A stretch of DNA of 12,531 nucleotides, from contig JALXCH010000516.1 of the NCBI GenBank assembly GCA_026991005.1, positions 1 through 12,531 of the forward strand. The letters are read 5' to 3'. A program made the translations under genes and the position numbers. Below are positions 1 through 7,672 of the stretch, in pieces. Source of the DNA: Calditrichia bacterium. Lineage in GTDB: Bacteria > Calditrichota > Calditrichia > RBG-13-44-9. How positions within the stretch are numbered: position 1 is the first letter of the stretch; the number at the start of each line of letters is the position of its first letter. The notes under the pieces were generated by a model. That model searched no databases. It saw only the letters and a list, made by a program, of their open reading frames with translations, and was not told the origin of the DNA.

Positions 1-2
1 GT

Positions 3-1019
3 CGGGAGGTACTCACGGCCAAGAAGATTGAACAACGGATTGAGAAAGTGAATGAAAAGATAGAGGATTACCTAAATCGTTTAAAAGAGAACGATGTTTT
101 GGAAGATTTTTTAGAGGAGAACGATACCGTATGGGAAGAAGAGGGAAAAATAAAGCAGGAATTAATCAAGAAAATAGCAGAGCTTCAGGAGCAGGTGGAA
201 GAGCTTACGCGGGAGAAGGAGCGTTTAGAGAAGGAGGGTACAAAAGTTCTTTCCCCTACTGATCCGGATGCCCGCTTAATGAAACATCAACAAGGGTATA
301 TTCCGGGATATAATGTACAGATAGCCGTGGATGATGCTTATCACATGATAGGTGCGGTTGAGGTTTACCAGGATGAGTCCGATAGGAATTTGTTGGAACC
401 CATGGTGGAGAATTTTCGTGAAGATGTAGGCATAACACCCAAAGAAGTGACAGGGGATAAAGGATATTATAATATCATTTCTATTGAGTCCCTTGAAAGT
501 AGTGGAACCACCTGCTATGTGGCTATTCCGTCGAAAAAGAGGCGAGGAGAGGAGGAAATTGAATTTCAATATGATGAAGAGAAAGACGAGTATCGCTGTT
601 CAGAGGGAGGGAGATTGGTTTTAATCCATAAAGGGAAAAAGAAAGCCGGGCAATATTATAACCTGTATAGCGGGATCGATTGTGAGGGATGTTCCTTGCG
701 CAGAATTTGCACCACATCGGAAAAAGGGAGGACCATATATCGGGCAGTGAACGAGGAATGGCGCAAGCAGTATCGAGCCCGAATGAAAAGTGCTATTGGG
801 AAAAAGATGCTCGAATTGAGACGGAATTTGGTAGAACATCCCTTTGGGACAATTCGTTATTGGATGGGGAAAATACCATTGCTATTAAGAGGGAGGTTAA
901 AAGTAGCCACAGAGATCCATCTTTATGTTACAGCATATAACCTTCATAGGTTACTCTCGCTAAAAAGCACCTCTGATATCCTTGAAATGCTGGAAAATTA
1001 TGAATGGAAGCTGGCTTAA
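3..1019 (+). CDS. IS1182-family transposase, 5'-truncated by window edge
   Basis: DDE transposase of an IS1182-type insertion sequence. The frame is open from the first full codon (base 3), so the N-terminal part lies outside the window; an internal ATG occurs at 48. The visible part starts with a charged coiled-coil stretch, then the typical core: DPDARLMKH, the GYNVQIAVDD block with a catalytic Asp, and GDKGYY with the second Asp. A cysteine cluster (CEGC followed by LRRIC) resembles a zinc knuckle. The C-terminal block around VEHPFGTIRYWMG holds the likely catalytic Glu, followed by LLLRGRLKVATEIHLYVTAY. The family usually has about 450-550 residues, so roughly a third is missing to the left. 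No internal stop or frameshift is seen, so the copy may be active if its left part is intact. Confidence 0.93.
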   Translation, partial: REVLTAKKIEQRIEKVNEKIEDYLNRLKENDVLEDFLEENDTVWEEEGKIKQELIKKIAELQEQVEELTREKERLEKEGTKVLSPTDPDARLMKHQQGYIPGYNVQIAVDDAYHMIGAVEVYQDESDRNLLEPMVENFREDVGITPKEVTGDKGYYNIISIESLESSGTTCYVAIPSKKRRGEEEIEFQYDEEKDEYRCSEGGRLVLIHKGKKKAGQYYNLYSGIDCEGCSLRRICTTSEKGRTIYRAVNEEWRKQYRARMKSAIGKKMLELRRNLVEHPFGTIRYWMGKIPLLLRGRLKVATEIHLYVTAYNLHRLLSLKSTSDILEMLENYEWKLA

Positions 1020-1081
1020 AGGTATAAAGTTAGCTTTTTGTTTTTCGAATTTGGTAGAAAAAATGGTCTGATGATACAGAT

Positions 1082-1138
1082 GCTGTGAAAAATCCACATT
1101 AGCAACCGATAGTTATTGAATTTCCATTTTTACACAGC
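1082..1138. repeat. Subterminal inverted repeat at IS right end
   Basis: GCTGTGAAAAAT at 1082-1093 is the reverse complement of ATTTTTACACAGC at 1126-1138 except for one extra A, with about 32 bases between. The inner copy repeats the terminal repeat in opposite orientation, so the end of the element can form a hairpin. It may serve as a second transposase site or as a terminator protecting the element; the function is inferred. Confidence 0.6.
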
Positions 1139-1179
1139 CTCTTCCATTTGTGGGAATGGATGCCTACACCCAAAATTTC

Positions 1180-1199
1180 CCCGTCCCGGATGGGACGGG
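1180..1199. repeat. GC-rich perfect hairpin just outside the IS
   Basis: CCCGTCCC (1180-1187), loop GGAT, GGGACGGG (1192-1199): an 8-bp perfect stem with a four-base loop. No T run follows on either strand, so it is not a simple terminator. It looks like a dispersed REP-like palindrome, but only one copy is in this window. Confidence 0.6.
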
Positions 1200-1439
1200 C
1201 TAAACTGAAGGTTCTGTTTCTTAATACGCATATTAATTAAAACCACAGAAGACACAGAAAACACCGAATATATTCCCAGCCATGTTATTTTGAGCGTAGC
1301 GTGAGCAGAGCGAAGAATCTCCGAGGTTGCAGTTAATCTTTTTCAAACCCCAACATCGGTGAATTGCGCAAAGAGGGCACAGAGAGCGCAAAGGGAAAAA
1401 ATCCTTTTATTTTTTATTTCCTTAAAATTTAAATTTTTC

Positions 1440-1550
1440 TAATTTGTAGCTTGAAATTTGTTTCATTTATCCTGGTATTTGAAATTTGTCTTTTGGAATT
1501 TGCCTATTGGGATTTGAGATTTGTCATTTGTGATTTGGAATTTAATTTTT
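1440..1550. repeat. Degenerate ATTTG-word repeat array
   Basis: Short related words built on (G/A)AATTTG, GATTTG and CATTTG recur about eight times with irregular spacing of 7-15 bases, directly upstream of the flavin reductase start. The reading frame through it (1451-1687) gives a low-complexity Phe/Leu/Ile/Cys-rich peptide that repeats the same words, as expected from repeat DNA and not from a protein. Confidence 0.55.
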
Positions 1551-1560
1551 TGGGGGAATT

Positions 1561-2061
1561 ATGCACTATAGCCATTTTCGTCATATCGCGCATCCGGTGG
1601 GTTTACTCTCCACTGCTTTCGAGGGGAAAGAAAATATTGCCACCATGGCTTGGCTTTCTCCGGTTTCTTTCGACCCACCACTACTAATGGTAGCGGTAAG
1701 TCCCAAACGCTACACCCACGATCTTCTACTAAAAAGCAGCGAATTCGCCATCATCATCCTCTCGGAACGGCAGAAGGAGCTATCCACTCTGGCGGGAACC
1801 AAAACGGGAAGGAAAACCAACAAATGGGAGTTGGAACCGTTCCGCCGACTGAAACGCCCCGCTAAAACAATCCGGGTACCGGTTCTGGAGGAATACCGAG
1901 CACTGTACGAATGTAAACTACACCATCATTTTCCTGCAGGCGATCATACCATGTTCGTGGGGGAAGTGCTTCACATGGATGTCAATTATCAAGTACCTCC
2001 TTTAATCTTATTCAACCGGCGTTATTACACCCTGGGCCGGGAGATTGATGTGTATCCTTAA
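1561..2061 (+). CDS. Flavin reductase-like FMN-binding split-barrel protein
   Basis: A 166-residue protein of the flavin reductase-like domain family (FMN-binding split barrel). The typical block SPVSFDPPLLMVAVSP is at residues 33-48, followed by YTHDLLLKSSEFAIIIL, which in the family lines the flavin pocket. The N-terminal HPVGLLST is the usual first strand. A C-terminal strand (FVGEVLHMDVN) and the LILFNRRYYTLG ending, which resembles the common 'l.y..g.Y..lg' tail, fit too. These proteins bind FMN and reduce flavin or act as small NAD(P)H oxidoreductases; the substrate cannot be told. The ATG at 1561 has a GGGGGAA ribosome-binding site about five bases upstream. It stands alone, with a possible weak terminator after it. 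Confidence 0.88.
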   Translation: MHYSHFRHIAHPVGLLSTAFEGKENIATMAWLSPVSFDPPLLMVAVSPKRYTHDLLLKSSEFAIIILSERQKELSTLAGTKTGRKTNKWELEPFRRLKRPAKTIRVPVLEEYRALYECKLHHHFPAGDHTMFVGEVLHMDVNYQVPPLILFNRRYYTLGREIDVYP

Positions 2062-2065
2062 ACTG

Positions 2066-2093
2066 ATAACGTTTACTTCTTTCGTTATTTTTT
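2066..2093 (+). terminator. Possible weak intrinsic terminator after flavin reductase
   Basis: ATAACG (2066-2071) pairs with CGTTAT (2083-2088) around an 11-base loop and is followed by a run of T (2088-2093). The stem is only 6 bp and AT-rich, so the call is modest; its place five bases after the stop codon supports it. Confidence 0.4.
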
Positions 2094-2256
2094 CTTACTT
2101 TCAGTGTCCCCGGCATTTCCTTACCCTGTGTTCGAACCATTCAAACAAATTTCCAGAAGCATAAAAGGAAATAAGGGAAATCACTAGGAATTTGCTTGAT
2201 TAATTCTATATAAATTTTTAACTTGCCAGCGTTTAACTCGATTTAATCAGGAGCTT

Positions 2257-3564
2257 ATGGGACTTTTACTGAAAAATGCCTACATTGTCACTCAGAACGC
2301 CCAGCGAGAAGAGTTTGCCGGGGACATTTTAATTGAAGAGAATCGCATTCAGGCTATTGGGAAGAACCTTCCCTCAAAAGGCCACGCAACTTTCGATTTA
2401 ACCGATCTGGTCGTAGTGCCCGGGTTCATCCAGACGCACACCCATTTGTGCCAGACGTTGTTTCGAAACCTGGCAGACGATCTGGAATTACTGGATTGGC
2501 TGGAGCAGCGCATCTGGCCCTTCGAAATGGCGCATAGTCCCGAATCGCTGCGGATTTCCGCCCGGTTGGGTCTGGCTGAACTCCTACTAGGAGGTACCAC
2601 AACCATTCTGGACATGGGCAATGGTCGGTATCAGGATATTATTTTTGAGGAAATGGTCCGCAGCGGAATTCGCGGTTTTAGCGGAAAAGTGATGATGGAC
2701 CAGGGACAACAGCCATACAAGGAAACAACCGAAACCGCGTTACAAGAAACGGAACGCCTCATCCAAAAATGGCACAGAGTGGCAGAGGGGCGTATTCAGT
2801 ATGCCCTGGCTCCCAGGTTTGTTCCCTCCTGCAGCCTGGATTTGTGGAAAGGAGTTAAAGAGCTTTCGGATAAATACCAGCTCATTATTCATAGCCATGC
2901 CTCAGAAAATCGCAAAGAATGGCAACTGGTAAAGAACAAAACCGGCTATTCCAATGTGGAATTTTTTGTGAAAAATGGTATTGCTTCCGAGCGACTGAAC
3001 CTGGCCCATTGTATCTGGGTCTCCGAAGAAGAAATCAAAATGATGGCAGAAACCGGAATCTCGGTTTTGCATTGTCCCTCCGCTAACTTGAAATTAGGCT
3101 CAGGCATCGCTCCCATCCCTCACTTCTGGGAATGGGGCATCCCTGTGGGATTGGGTGCGGATGGGGCTCCCTGCAACAACAATCTGGATATCTTTGTAGA
3201 GATGCGTCTGGCAGCGCTCATTCAAAAACCCCATCGGGGAGTAAAAAGTACCAATGCCAGACAGATTTTCGATATGGCAACCATTGAGGGAGCTCGCGTT
3301 CTGGGATTGGACAAAGAAATCGGAAGCATCGAAGTAGGAAAGAAAGCTGATTTAACAATTTTAGATTTAAATAAAGTTCACACCATTCCAGCCGATAATA
3401 TTTATGCTCAAATTGTATATTCTGCACATGCCTCGGATGTAAAACATGTCCTGATAAATGGAAAATGGGTTGTCCTGGACAGAAAACTTCAAAATGACAA
3501 TTACCAGGATATTGTACACACTGCCTGGAGCGAGATACAAAAATTATTTGATAGAATAAAATAA
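2257..3564 (+). CDS. Amidohydrolase: MTA/SAH or 5'-deoxyadenosine deaminase type
   Basis: A 435-residue metal-dependent amidohydrolase of the COG0402 deaminase group, normal full length. Metal ligands are visible: H61 and H63 in FIQTHTHLCQ, H214 in HSHASE, and D302 in GLGADGAP; E217 and H251 (NLAHC) match the catalytic pair. Further family blocks are LHCPSANLKLGSGIAPIP (271-288) and CNNNLDIFVEMR after D302, as in deaminases of methylthioadenosine, S-adenosylhomocysteine and 5'-deoxyadenosine. The reaction would be hydrolytic removal of the adenine amino group to give an inosine derivative and ammonia in the cytoplasm. Guanine deaminase or triazine hydrolase activity is less likely but not excluded. 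AGGAG lies four bases before the ATG. It is first of a three-gene run ending in a second adenosine deaminase-fold enzyme. Confidence 0.88.
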   Translation: MGLLLKNAYIVTQNAQREEFAGDILIEENRIQAIGKNLPSKGHATFDLTDLVVVPGFIQTHTHLCQTLFRNLADDLELLDWLEQRIWPFEMAHSPESLRISARLGLAELLLGGTTTILDMGNGRYQDIIFEEMVRSGIRGFSGKVMMDQGQQPYKETTETALQETERLIQKWHRVAEGRIQYALAPRFVPSCSLDLWKGVKELSDKYQLIIHSHASENRKEWQLVKNKTGYSNVEFFVKNGIASERLNLAHCIWVSEEEIKMMAETGISVLHCPSANLKLGSGIAPIPHFWEWGIPVGLGADGAPCNNNLDIFVEMRLAALIQKPHRGVKSTNARQIFDMATIEGARVLGLDKEIGSIEVGKKADLTILDLNKVHTIPADNIYAQIVYSAHASDVKHVLINGKWVVLDRKLQNDNYQDIVHTAWSEIQKLFDRIK

Positions 3565-3591
3565 ACCATTATTTTTTGAGGAGGAGACATA

Positions 3592-4437
3592 ATGAAACGC
3601 GTATATGTAATTATTGGACTCATCCTTCTGTTCTTACTAGCCTGTAATAAGCAGGAAGCTGGGATAAAAGAAGAACAGGCAGTTCTAGATCCAGAGCAAC
3701 TTTTAAAACAGGCAAATGAATTGTACCAGCAAGGCAATATCGAAGAAGCATTTAAATTGTACTCGAAGATCTATTACGAATTTCCAACCAGCAATGCTTA
3801 TATCGATGCAGCAATTGGTTTAAGCCGTTGTTATAATGATATGGGTAAATATGAAAAAGGTCTGGATGTGCTATATGATTTATTGCGTAAGAACATGATA
3901 CCCTCCCGGGTTCCAGAGATTTACAACGAAATGGCCAGATATTATGAAGTGAATGCGGGGATTTCTTCCATTGCCGGTCTTTCTGACGAGACAAAAGACT
4001 ATCAGAAAGCCATTGCTTTTTACAATAAGGCCATTTACTACCCCAACAGCAAGGATTCTGTGGCCAAGTCTTATGCTCAATTTAAAATTGGCGAACTCAA
4101 TGTGTACCTGGGTAAATTCAAAGATGCCATTCTGGCCTACAAGGCAACCGTAGCCAATTATCCCGGGACGCCCTGGGCCCTAAAAGCGCAGGAACGATTG
4201 GATGAATTTCGCAAAGCGGTGGATGAATTATTACAGGAAATTGCCGCCACCTCTCCCACTCCGGATACCAGCGCTATTCCTCAGAACATTTCCCAGCCAA
4301 CACCTCCTCCCGCCCCCGCTATCACTGTTCCGGAAACAACTCAAGCTCCTCCTCAAACACCGGCAGTTTCCCCGCCGGATACAACGACAATAGTTCCACC
4401 CGATACCAGCGAAAAGCCGGAACTTCAATTGAAATAA
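3592..4437 (+). CDS. TPR-repeat lipoprotein with Pro/Thr-rich tail
   Basis: A 281-residue exported lipoprotein. Basic MKR, a hydrophobic core and the lipobox LLAC place the lipidated Cys at residue 18, so it is probably membrane-anchored in the envelope. Residues about 34-67, 69-102 and 137-193 are helical tetratricopeptide-like repeats (ANELYQQGNIEEAFKLYSKI; SRCYNDMGKYEKGLDVLYDL; FKIGELNVYLGKFKDAILAY), similar in style to BamD/CpoB-type scaffolds. The last about 60 residues are low-complexity, rich in Pro, Thr and Ala, perhaps a wall- or periplasm-spanning spacer. GAGGAGGAG precedes the ATG by five or so bases. It starts 27 bases after the amidohydrolase and ends 42 bases before the adenosine deaminase, so it is probably co-transcribed. 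Its partner is unknown. Confidence 0.85.
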   Translation: MKRVYVIIGLILLFLLACNKQEAGIKEEQAVLDPEQLLKQANELYQQGNIEEAFKLYSKIYYEFPTSNAYIDAAIGLSRCYNDMGKYEKGLDVLYDLLRKNMIPSRVPEIYNEMARYYEVNAGISSIAGLSDETKDYQKAIAFYNKAIYYPNSKDSVAKSYAQFKIGELNVYLGKFKDAILAYKATVANYPGTPWALKAQERLDEFRKAVDELLQEIAATSPTPDTSAIPQNISQPTPPPAPAITVPETTQAPPQTPAVSPPDTTTIVPPDTSEKPELQLK

Positions 4438-4479
4438 CACGTATATCCGGCAAACCTGATTGAAAACGGAAAGGACATT

Positions 4480-5508
4480 ATGGAAATACCACTGGAGATT
4501 CTAAAAGAGCTACCCAAAACGGATCTACATGTACACCTGGATGGTTCGGTACGCGTTTCTACCATTATCGATTTGGCACGCAAACAAAATGTGGAACTTC
4601 CCACATTCAATCCCGGGGAACTGGAAAAAATCGTTATGAGCGGCAAGAACTGCCGGAACCTGGCAGAATATCTTCAGGGATTTGAGATTACTCTTTCTGT
4701 GATGCAGGAACCGGAAGCTCTGTATCGCATTGCTTACGAACTAGCCGAGGATGCTGCTGAGGAAAACGTGTGGTACATGGAAGTTCGCTATTCTCCGATT
4801 TTGCACACGCGTAGAGGGCTTAAACTTCCCACAATAGTGGATGCTGTGATCGAAGGACTTCAAGAGGCAGAAAAAAAGTTCAACATTAAAACAGGTGTTA
4901 TTATTTGCGGAATGCGTAACATTAATCCCGAAACGTCCCTGATTCTGGCGGAATTAGCCGTAGCATATAAAAATCGGGGTGTGGTGGGATTCGATCTGGC
5001 GGGACAGGAAGAAAACTACCCGGCAAAAGATCACAAGGAAGCGTTCTTTATCATTCGCAAGAACAATATCAACACCACCGCTCATGCTGGCGAAGCTTTT
5101 GGCCCGGAGAGTATCCACCAGGCCATCCACGACTGTGGTGCCCACCGAATTGGACACGGCACTCGCCTGTATGAGGACGGTGACCTGCTGAATTACGTCA
5201 ACGACCACCGCATTCCCCTGGAAGTTTGTTTAACCAGCAATGTGCAGACCGGAGCTGCCAGTTCTTACGAGACCCACCCTCTGCGTTTTTATTATGATTA
5301 CGGATTGCGGGTGACCATTAATACGGACAATCGTCTGGTCTCGGATACCACCGTTACTCGGGAGTTGTACCTTGCTGCCAAACATTTAAACCTTACTCTG
5401 GACGATATCAAATCCATTATTATCGATGGATTTAAAAGCGCCTTTCTTCCCAACCGTGCCAAATCCATTATGTTAAATGTGGTGAACGATGAGTTAAAAA
5501 AGTTTTAA
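4480..5508 (+). CDS. add: Adenosine deaminase family protein
   Basis: A 342-residue enzyme of the adenosine deaminase (Add) family, normal length. Active-site residues are all visible: H17 and H19 in TDLHVHLDG, H202 and E205 in HAGEAFGP, H226 in RIGHGT, and D283 in INTDNRLVS. E205 is the proton shuttle, H226 the stabilising base, and the other His residues plus D283 bind zinc (family knowledge). The expected reaction is adenosine or deoxyadenosine to inosine plus ammonia in purine salvage. Homologues in menaquinone-futalosine organisms instead deaminate aminodeoxyfutalosine, so substrate is not certain. A GGAAAGGA ribosome-binding site lies six bases or so before the ATG. It is third in the likely operon with the other deaminase and the TPR lipoprotein. 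Confidence 0.92.
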   Translation: MEIPLEILKELPKTDLHVHLDGSVRVSTIIDLARKQNVELPTFNPGELEKIVMSGKNCRNLAEYLQGFEITLSVMQEPEALYRIAYELAEDAAEENVWYMEVRYSPILHTRRGLKLPTIVDAVIEGLQEAEKKFNIKTGVIICGMRNINPETSLILAELAVAYKNRGVVGFDLAGQEENYPAKDHKEAFFIIRKNNINTTAHAGEAFGPESIHQAIHDCGAHRIGHGTRLYEDGDLLNYVNDHRIPLEVCLTSNVQTGAASSYETHPLRFYYDYGLRVTINTDNRLVSDTTVTRELYLAAKHLNLTLDDIKSIIIDGFKSAFLPNRAKSIMLNVVNDELKKF

Positions 5509-5525
5509 CAACCCCTAAAATGTTT

Positions 5526-5554
5526 TTGCATTTTTACTTTTAATTTGTTATACT
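5526..5554 (+). promoter_or_regulatory. Candidate sigma70-type promoter for the carboxylate-amine ligase
   Basis: TTGCAT (5526-5531), 17 bases, TATACT (5549-5554). The -10 box matches the consensus at five of six positions and spacing is ideal, while the -35 box is weak. It sits in the 95-base gap after the adenosine deaminase gene and would start transcription near 5561, some 40 bases before the next ATG. Confidence 0.5.
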
Positions 5555-5603
5555 GTATCACCGCAGTTATTAAAATTAAACAGGATCAGTTTACGATTCT
5601 TTT

Positions 5604-6740
5604 ATGAAAATAAAATTTAATACCTCACCTGGATATTCTATTGGAATTGAATTAGAGGTTCAAACCATTAGTCCCCGCACCGGAGAACTTCTACCAGGTG
5701 CTGTTTCCATATTAGCGGAACTACCCGGCGAAGTTTTGTTTAAGCCGGAACTATTCAGCTCGACCATAGAGATCAATACTCCGGTATGCCACTCTCTAAA
5801 AGAACTCCACGATAACCTTCAAAAAAATCTAACCAAACTCCAGGAAGTTGCTCGCAAATCGGAGCTGGAAATTCTAATTTCCGGGTGCCATCCTTTCGCC
5901 AACTGGCAACAACAGCAGATTAGCCAGCACGAACGGTATCTGAATCTACTCCGCCGCATTCAATGGCCGGTACGTCAGTTTCTGATATTTGGATTGCACG
6001 TCCACGTGGGCATCGACGATGCGGATAAAGCTCTGTATGTGATGTCCCACCTCACCCATTACATTCCCCACTTCATTGCCCTTTCGGCCAGTTCTCCTTT
6101 CTGGAACGGGTTCGATACCGGTCTGGCCACCTCGCGCATTAAGATTTTCGAAGAACTTCCCAATGCAGGAATTCCTTACTACTTCCAGAATTGGGAAGAA
6201 TACCACGAACTACTCCGCAACTTAATCCGCACCAATTCCATCGATACCGTGCGAGATATCTGGTGGGACATTCGCCCTCATCCCATTTTTGGGACGCTGG
6301 AAATTCGGGTGTGCGACGCCATGCCCACGGTAAAAGAAAACATGGCACTTTCGTCGTTAATTTACCTATTGGTGCGGAAATATTCTCAGGATTACGAGGA
6401 GAACAAGCCACGAAATCAACTTCCGCGCTGGATTCTGGAAGAAAACAAATGGCGGGCAGTGCGCTATGGACTTCAGGCGCAAATTATCTCCAACGAAGCG
6501 GGTGAGACAGAAAGTTTGCGGGAATCCATTGAGAAGACTTACCAGGAAATGGTAGAATTTGCAGTACAGGAAAATATTGCGGATGCAGCAACTTACCTTG
6601 CTGTAATTCCGGAAATTTTGGAAGTGGGGCCCAGCTATGTACGCCAGAAAAACTGGATTCAGCGCCGCCCCGGAGATTACAAGCATATTGTGGACAATCT
6701 TCTCATTGAGCTCCACGAAAACCGGTTCATTCCTGAATAA
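5604..6740 (+). CDS. YbdK-type carboxylate-amine ligase (GCS2 family)
   Basis: A 378-residue ATP-dependent ligase of the glutamate-cysteine ligase type 2 (GCS2/YbdK) family, full length. Family blocks appear in order: SIGIELE (12-18) with the metal-binding glutamates, SSTIEINTP (52-60), GLHVHVG (130-136), SASSPFWNGFDTGLATSR (161-178) and WWDIRPHPIFGTLEIRVCD (220-238). The family joins a carboxylate such as glutamate to an amine such as cysteine by an acyl-phosphate route; E. coli YbdK has weak gamma-glutamylcysteine activity, so the true substrate here is unknown. The ATG has no clear ribosome-binding site: the nearest purine stretch (AGGAT) is about 17 bases upstream. It has its own candidate promoter and ends within the A run of the following terminator. 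Confidence 0.9.
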   Translation: MKIKFNTSPGYSIGIELEVQTISPRTGELLPGAVSILAELPGEVLFKPELFSSTIEINTPVCHSLKELHDNLQKNLTKLQEVARKSELEILISGCHPFANWQQQQISQHERYLNLLRRIQWPVRQFLIFGLHVHVGIDDADKALYVMSHLTHYIPHFIALSASSPFWNGFDTGLATSRIKIFEELPNAGIPYYFQNWEEYHELLRNLIRTNSIDTVRDIWWDIRPHPIFGTLEIRVCDAMPTVKENMALSSLIYLLVRKYSQDYEENKPRNQLPRWILEENKWRAVRYGLQAQIISNEAGETESLRESIEKTYQEMVEFAVQENIADAATYLAVIPEILEVGPSYVRQKNWIQRRPGDYKHIVDNLLIELHENRFIPE

Positions 6741-6776
6741 AAAAAGGTGCAGAGGTATCTTCCCCTGCACCCTTTT
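6739..6776. terminator. Intrinsic terminator between converging genes
   Basis: GGTGCAGAGG (6746-6755), loop TATCTT, CCCCTGCACC (6762-6771): ten pairs with one A-C mismatch. Read on the - strand it is followed by seven T (6745-6739), a strong terminator for the lemA transcript. Read on the + strand it is followed by C and four T (6773-6776) and can also end the ligase transcript, whose stop codon overlaps the A run. Confidence 0.8.
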
Positions 6777-6863
6777 CGAATCTATTCTAACTTCCCTGTA
6801 AATTTCGCACTGGCAGTTCTCGTTTTATTTGAAAACCTTTATTTTACGCGGAATCTTTCTCTT

Positions 6864-7469
6864 TTAAAATTTTACCTTCGGAGCTTCCTGGGCCTGAGCG
6901 CTGGCCTGGAAATAAGCTTTAGGACGGAACCCGAAGATGCTGGCAACTAAGGATTGGGGGAAACGCCGAATGTAACTGTTAAATTTCTGCACTTTTTCGT
7001 TAAACCGGCGGCGCTCCACGGCAATACGATTCTCCGTCCCTTCCAGTTGTGCCTGAAGGGTCAGGAAGTTTTGGTTAGCTTTCAGCTCCGGATAACGCTC
7101 CACCACCACCATCAACCGTTGCAAAGCTGCACTCAATCCGTCCTGCAATTGCTGGAACTGAGCAAATTTTTGGGGATCGTTTAATATTTCCGGAGAAACG
7201 TTTATCATGCCACCGACTTTAGAACGCGCTTCAGTAACCTGGGTCAAAACATCCTTCTCGTGTTTCGCATACCCTTTTACCGTTTCCACCAGATTGGGAA
7301 TTAAATCGTACCTTCGTTGATATTGATTCTGCACCTGCGCCCAGCTAGAATTAACCTCTTCTTCCATCACCACAATTGAGTTGCGAATTCCAATAAACCA
7401 GGAAAAAATGAGAATAATGCCCAACACAATTGCAATTGCAATCCATTTACCTTTGCCACCTTTTGCCAT
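6864..7469 (-). CDS. lemA: LemA family membrane protein
   Basis: A 201-residue LemA-family protein. It begins with a short basic segment, one membrane helix at about residues 9-27, then the hallmark block around VNSSWAQVQNQYQRRYDLIPNLVETVKGYAKHE (residues 39-71) and a long helical bundle with NFLTLQAQLEGTENRIAVERRRFNE. LemA proteins are anchored by the N-terminal helix with the helical body outside the cytoplasm; their biochemical role is not settled. AGGAG lies nine bases before the ATG, somewhat far but usable. It is last in a three-gene run after AMMECR1 and the 59-residue membrane protein, 23 bases from the latter, and the transcript ends at the hairpin around 6760. LemA is often next to a TPM-domain gene, which is not present here. 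Confidence 0.93.
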   Translation of the reverse strand: MAKGGKGKWIAIAIVLGIILIFSWFIGIRNSIVVMEEEVNSSWAQVQNQYQRRYDLIPNLVETVKGYAKHEKDVLTQVTEARSKVGGMINVSPEILNDPQKFAQFQQLQDGLSAALQRLMVVVERYPELKANQNFLTLQAQLEGTENRIAVERRRFNEKVQKFNSYIRRFPQSLVASIFGFRPKAYFQASAQAQEAPKVKF

Positions 7470-7492
7470 AGAATAATTCTCCTGCTATTGAT

Positions 7493-7672
7493 TTAACTTC
7501 GTTTTTCCATCATTCGAGCAAAAATATACGCAACAAGCCCGGGAATAAAAAGCGGCCAGATAATTTCTACTGCCCGATAATCGCTGTTTTGCCAGCCCCA
7601 GAAGAGTGCTAATAACATGAGTGCTAATCCCAACTGGCGAAGCCAGCGGAGTACACGGACTCTATTCCCCAT
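7493..7672 (-). CDS. Small two-helix membrane protein overlapping AMMECR1 gene
   Basis: A 59-residue protein I do not recognise. The ATG at 7672 lies within the last codons of the AMMECR1 gene (11-base overlap), which suggests translational coupling. A longer frame opens at 7744, but its extra 24 residues lie wholly inside the AMMECR1 gene in another frame, so the short start is preferred. Residues 1-12 are Arg-rich; two hydrophobic segments follow, about 14-27 (LGLALMLLALFWGW) and 36-51 (EIIWPLFIPGLVAYIF), then a short charged end. Positive residues before the first and after the second helix suggest a cytoplasmic-in hairpin. Only a poor ribosome-binding site (AAAGAG) is seen. Its place between AMMECR1 and LemA points to a partner role in the membrane, which is inference only. 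Confidence 0.6.
   Translation of the reverse strand: MGNRVRVLRWLRQLGLALMLLALFWGWQNSDYRAVEIIWPLFIPGLVAYIFARMMEKRS

Larger units (their letters stand above)
1..1141 (+). mobile_element. Right portion of an IS1182-type insertion sequence
   Basis: The element is defined by the truncated transposase and, about 120 bases after its stop codon, a right end reading TTTTTACACAGCCTC (1127-1141). This matches the GAGGCTGTG-type terminal repeat common in this and related IS families (known from the families; the left end is outside the window). The exact boundary and the target duplication cannot be checked without the left end. After 1141 the sequence changes to repeat-rich intergenic DNA. Confidence 0.75.
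1142..1560. other. Gene-free stretch with degenerate repeat debris
   Basis: No credible gene. The stretch contains the palindrome at 1180-1199; a CACAGAA-type short repeat at 1241-1267 (CCACAGAAGACACAGAAAAC); a GAGCGTAGC / GAGCGAAGAATC block at 1284-1326; a second short-period block at 1366-1395 (GCGCAAAG, GGCACAGA, GCGCAAAG); and a degenerate array of ATTTG words at about 1440-1550 (GAAATTTG, GGAATTTG, GGATTTGAG, GTCATTTG, GTGATTTGG). Such words recur in intergenic DNA of several environmental bacterial phyla (recalled, not searched). The IS inserted at the edge of this region. A promoter for the downstream flavin reductase is probably here, but the AT-rich repeats make any single call unsafe. 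Confidence 0.6.

Noticed and set aside
1451..1687. 78-residue frame ahead of flavin reductase
   Set aside because: Its first half is translated ATTTG-word repeat and its second half overlaps the flavin reductase gene in another frame.
2192..2224. Promoter before the amidohydrolase (TTGCTT/TTGATT with TATATAAA)
   Set aside because: The -35-like and -10-like strings are only 7-9 bases apart; other pairings give poor boxes, so no specific promoter is called in this gap.
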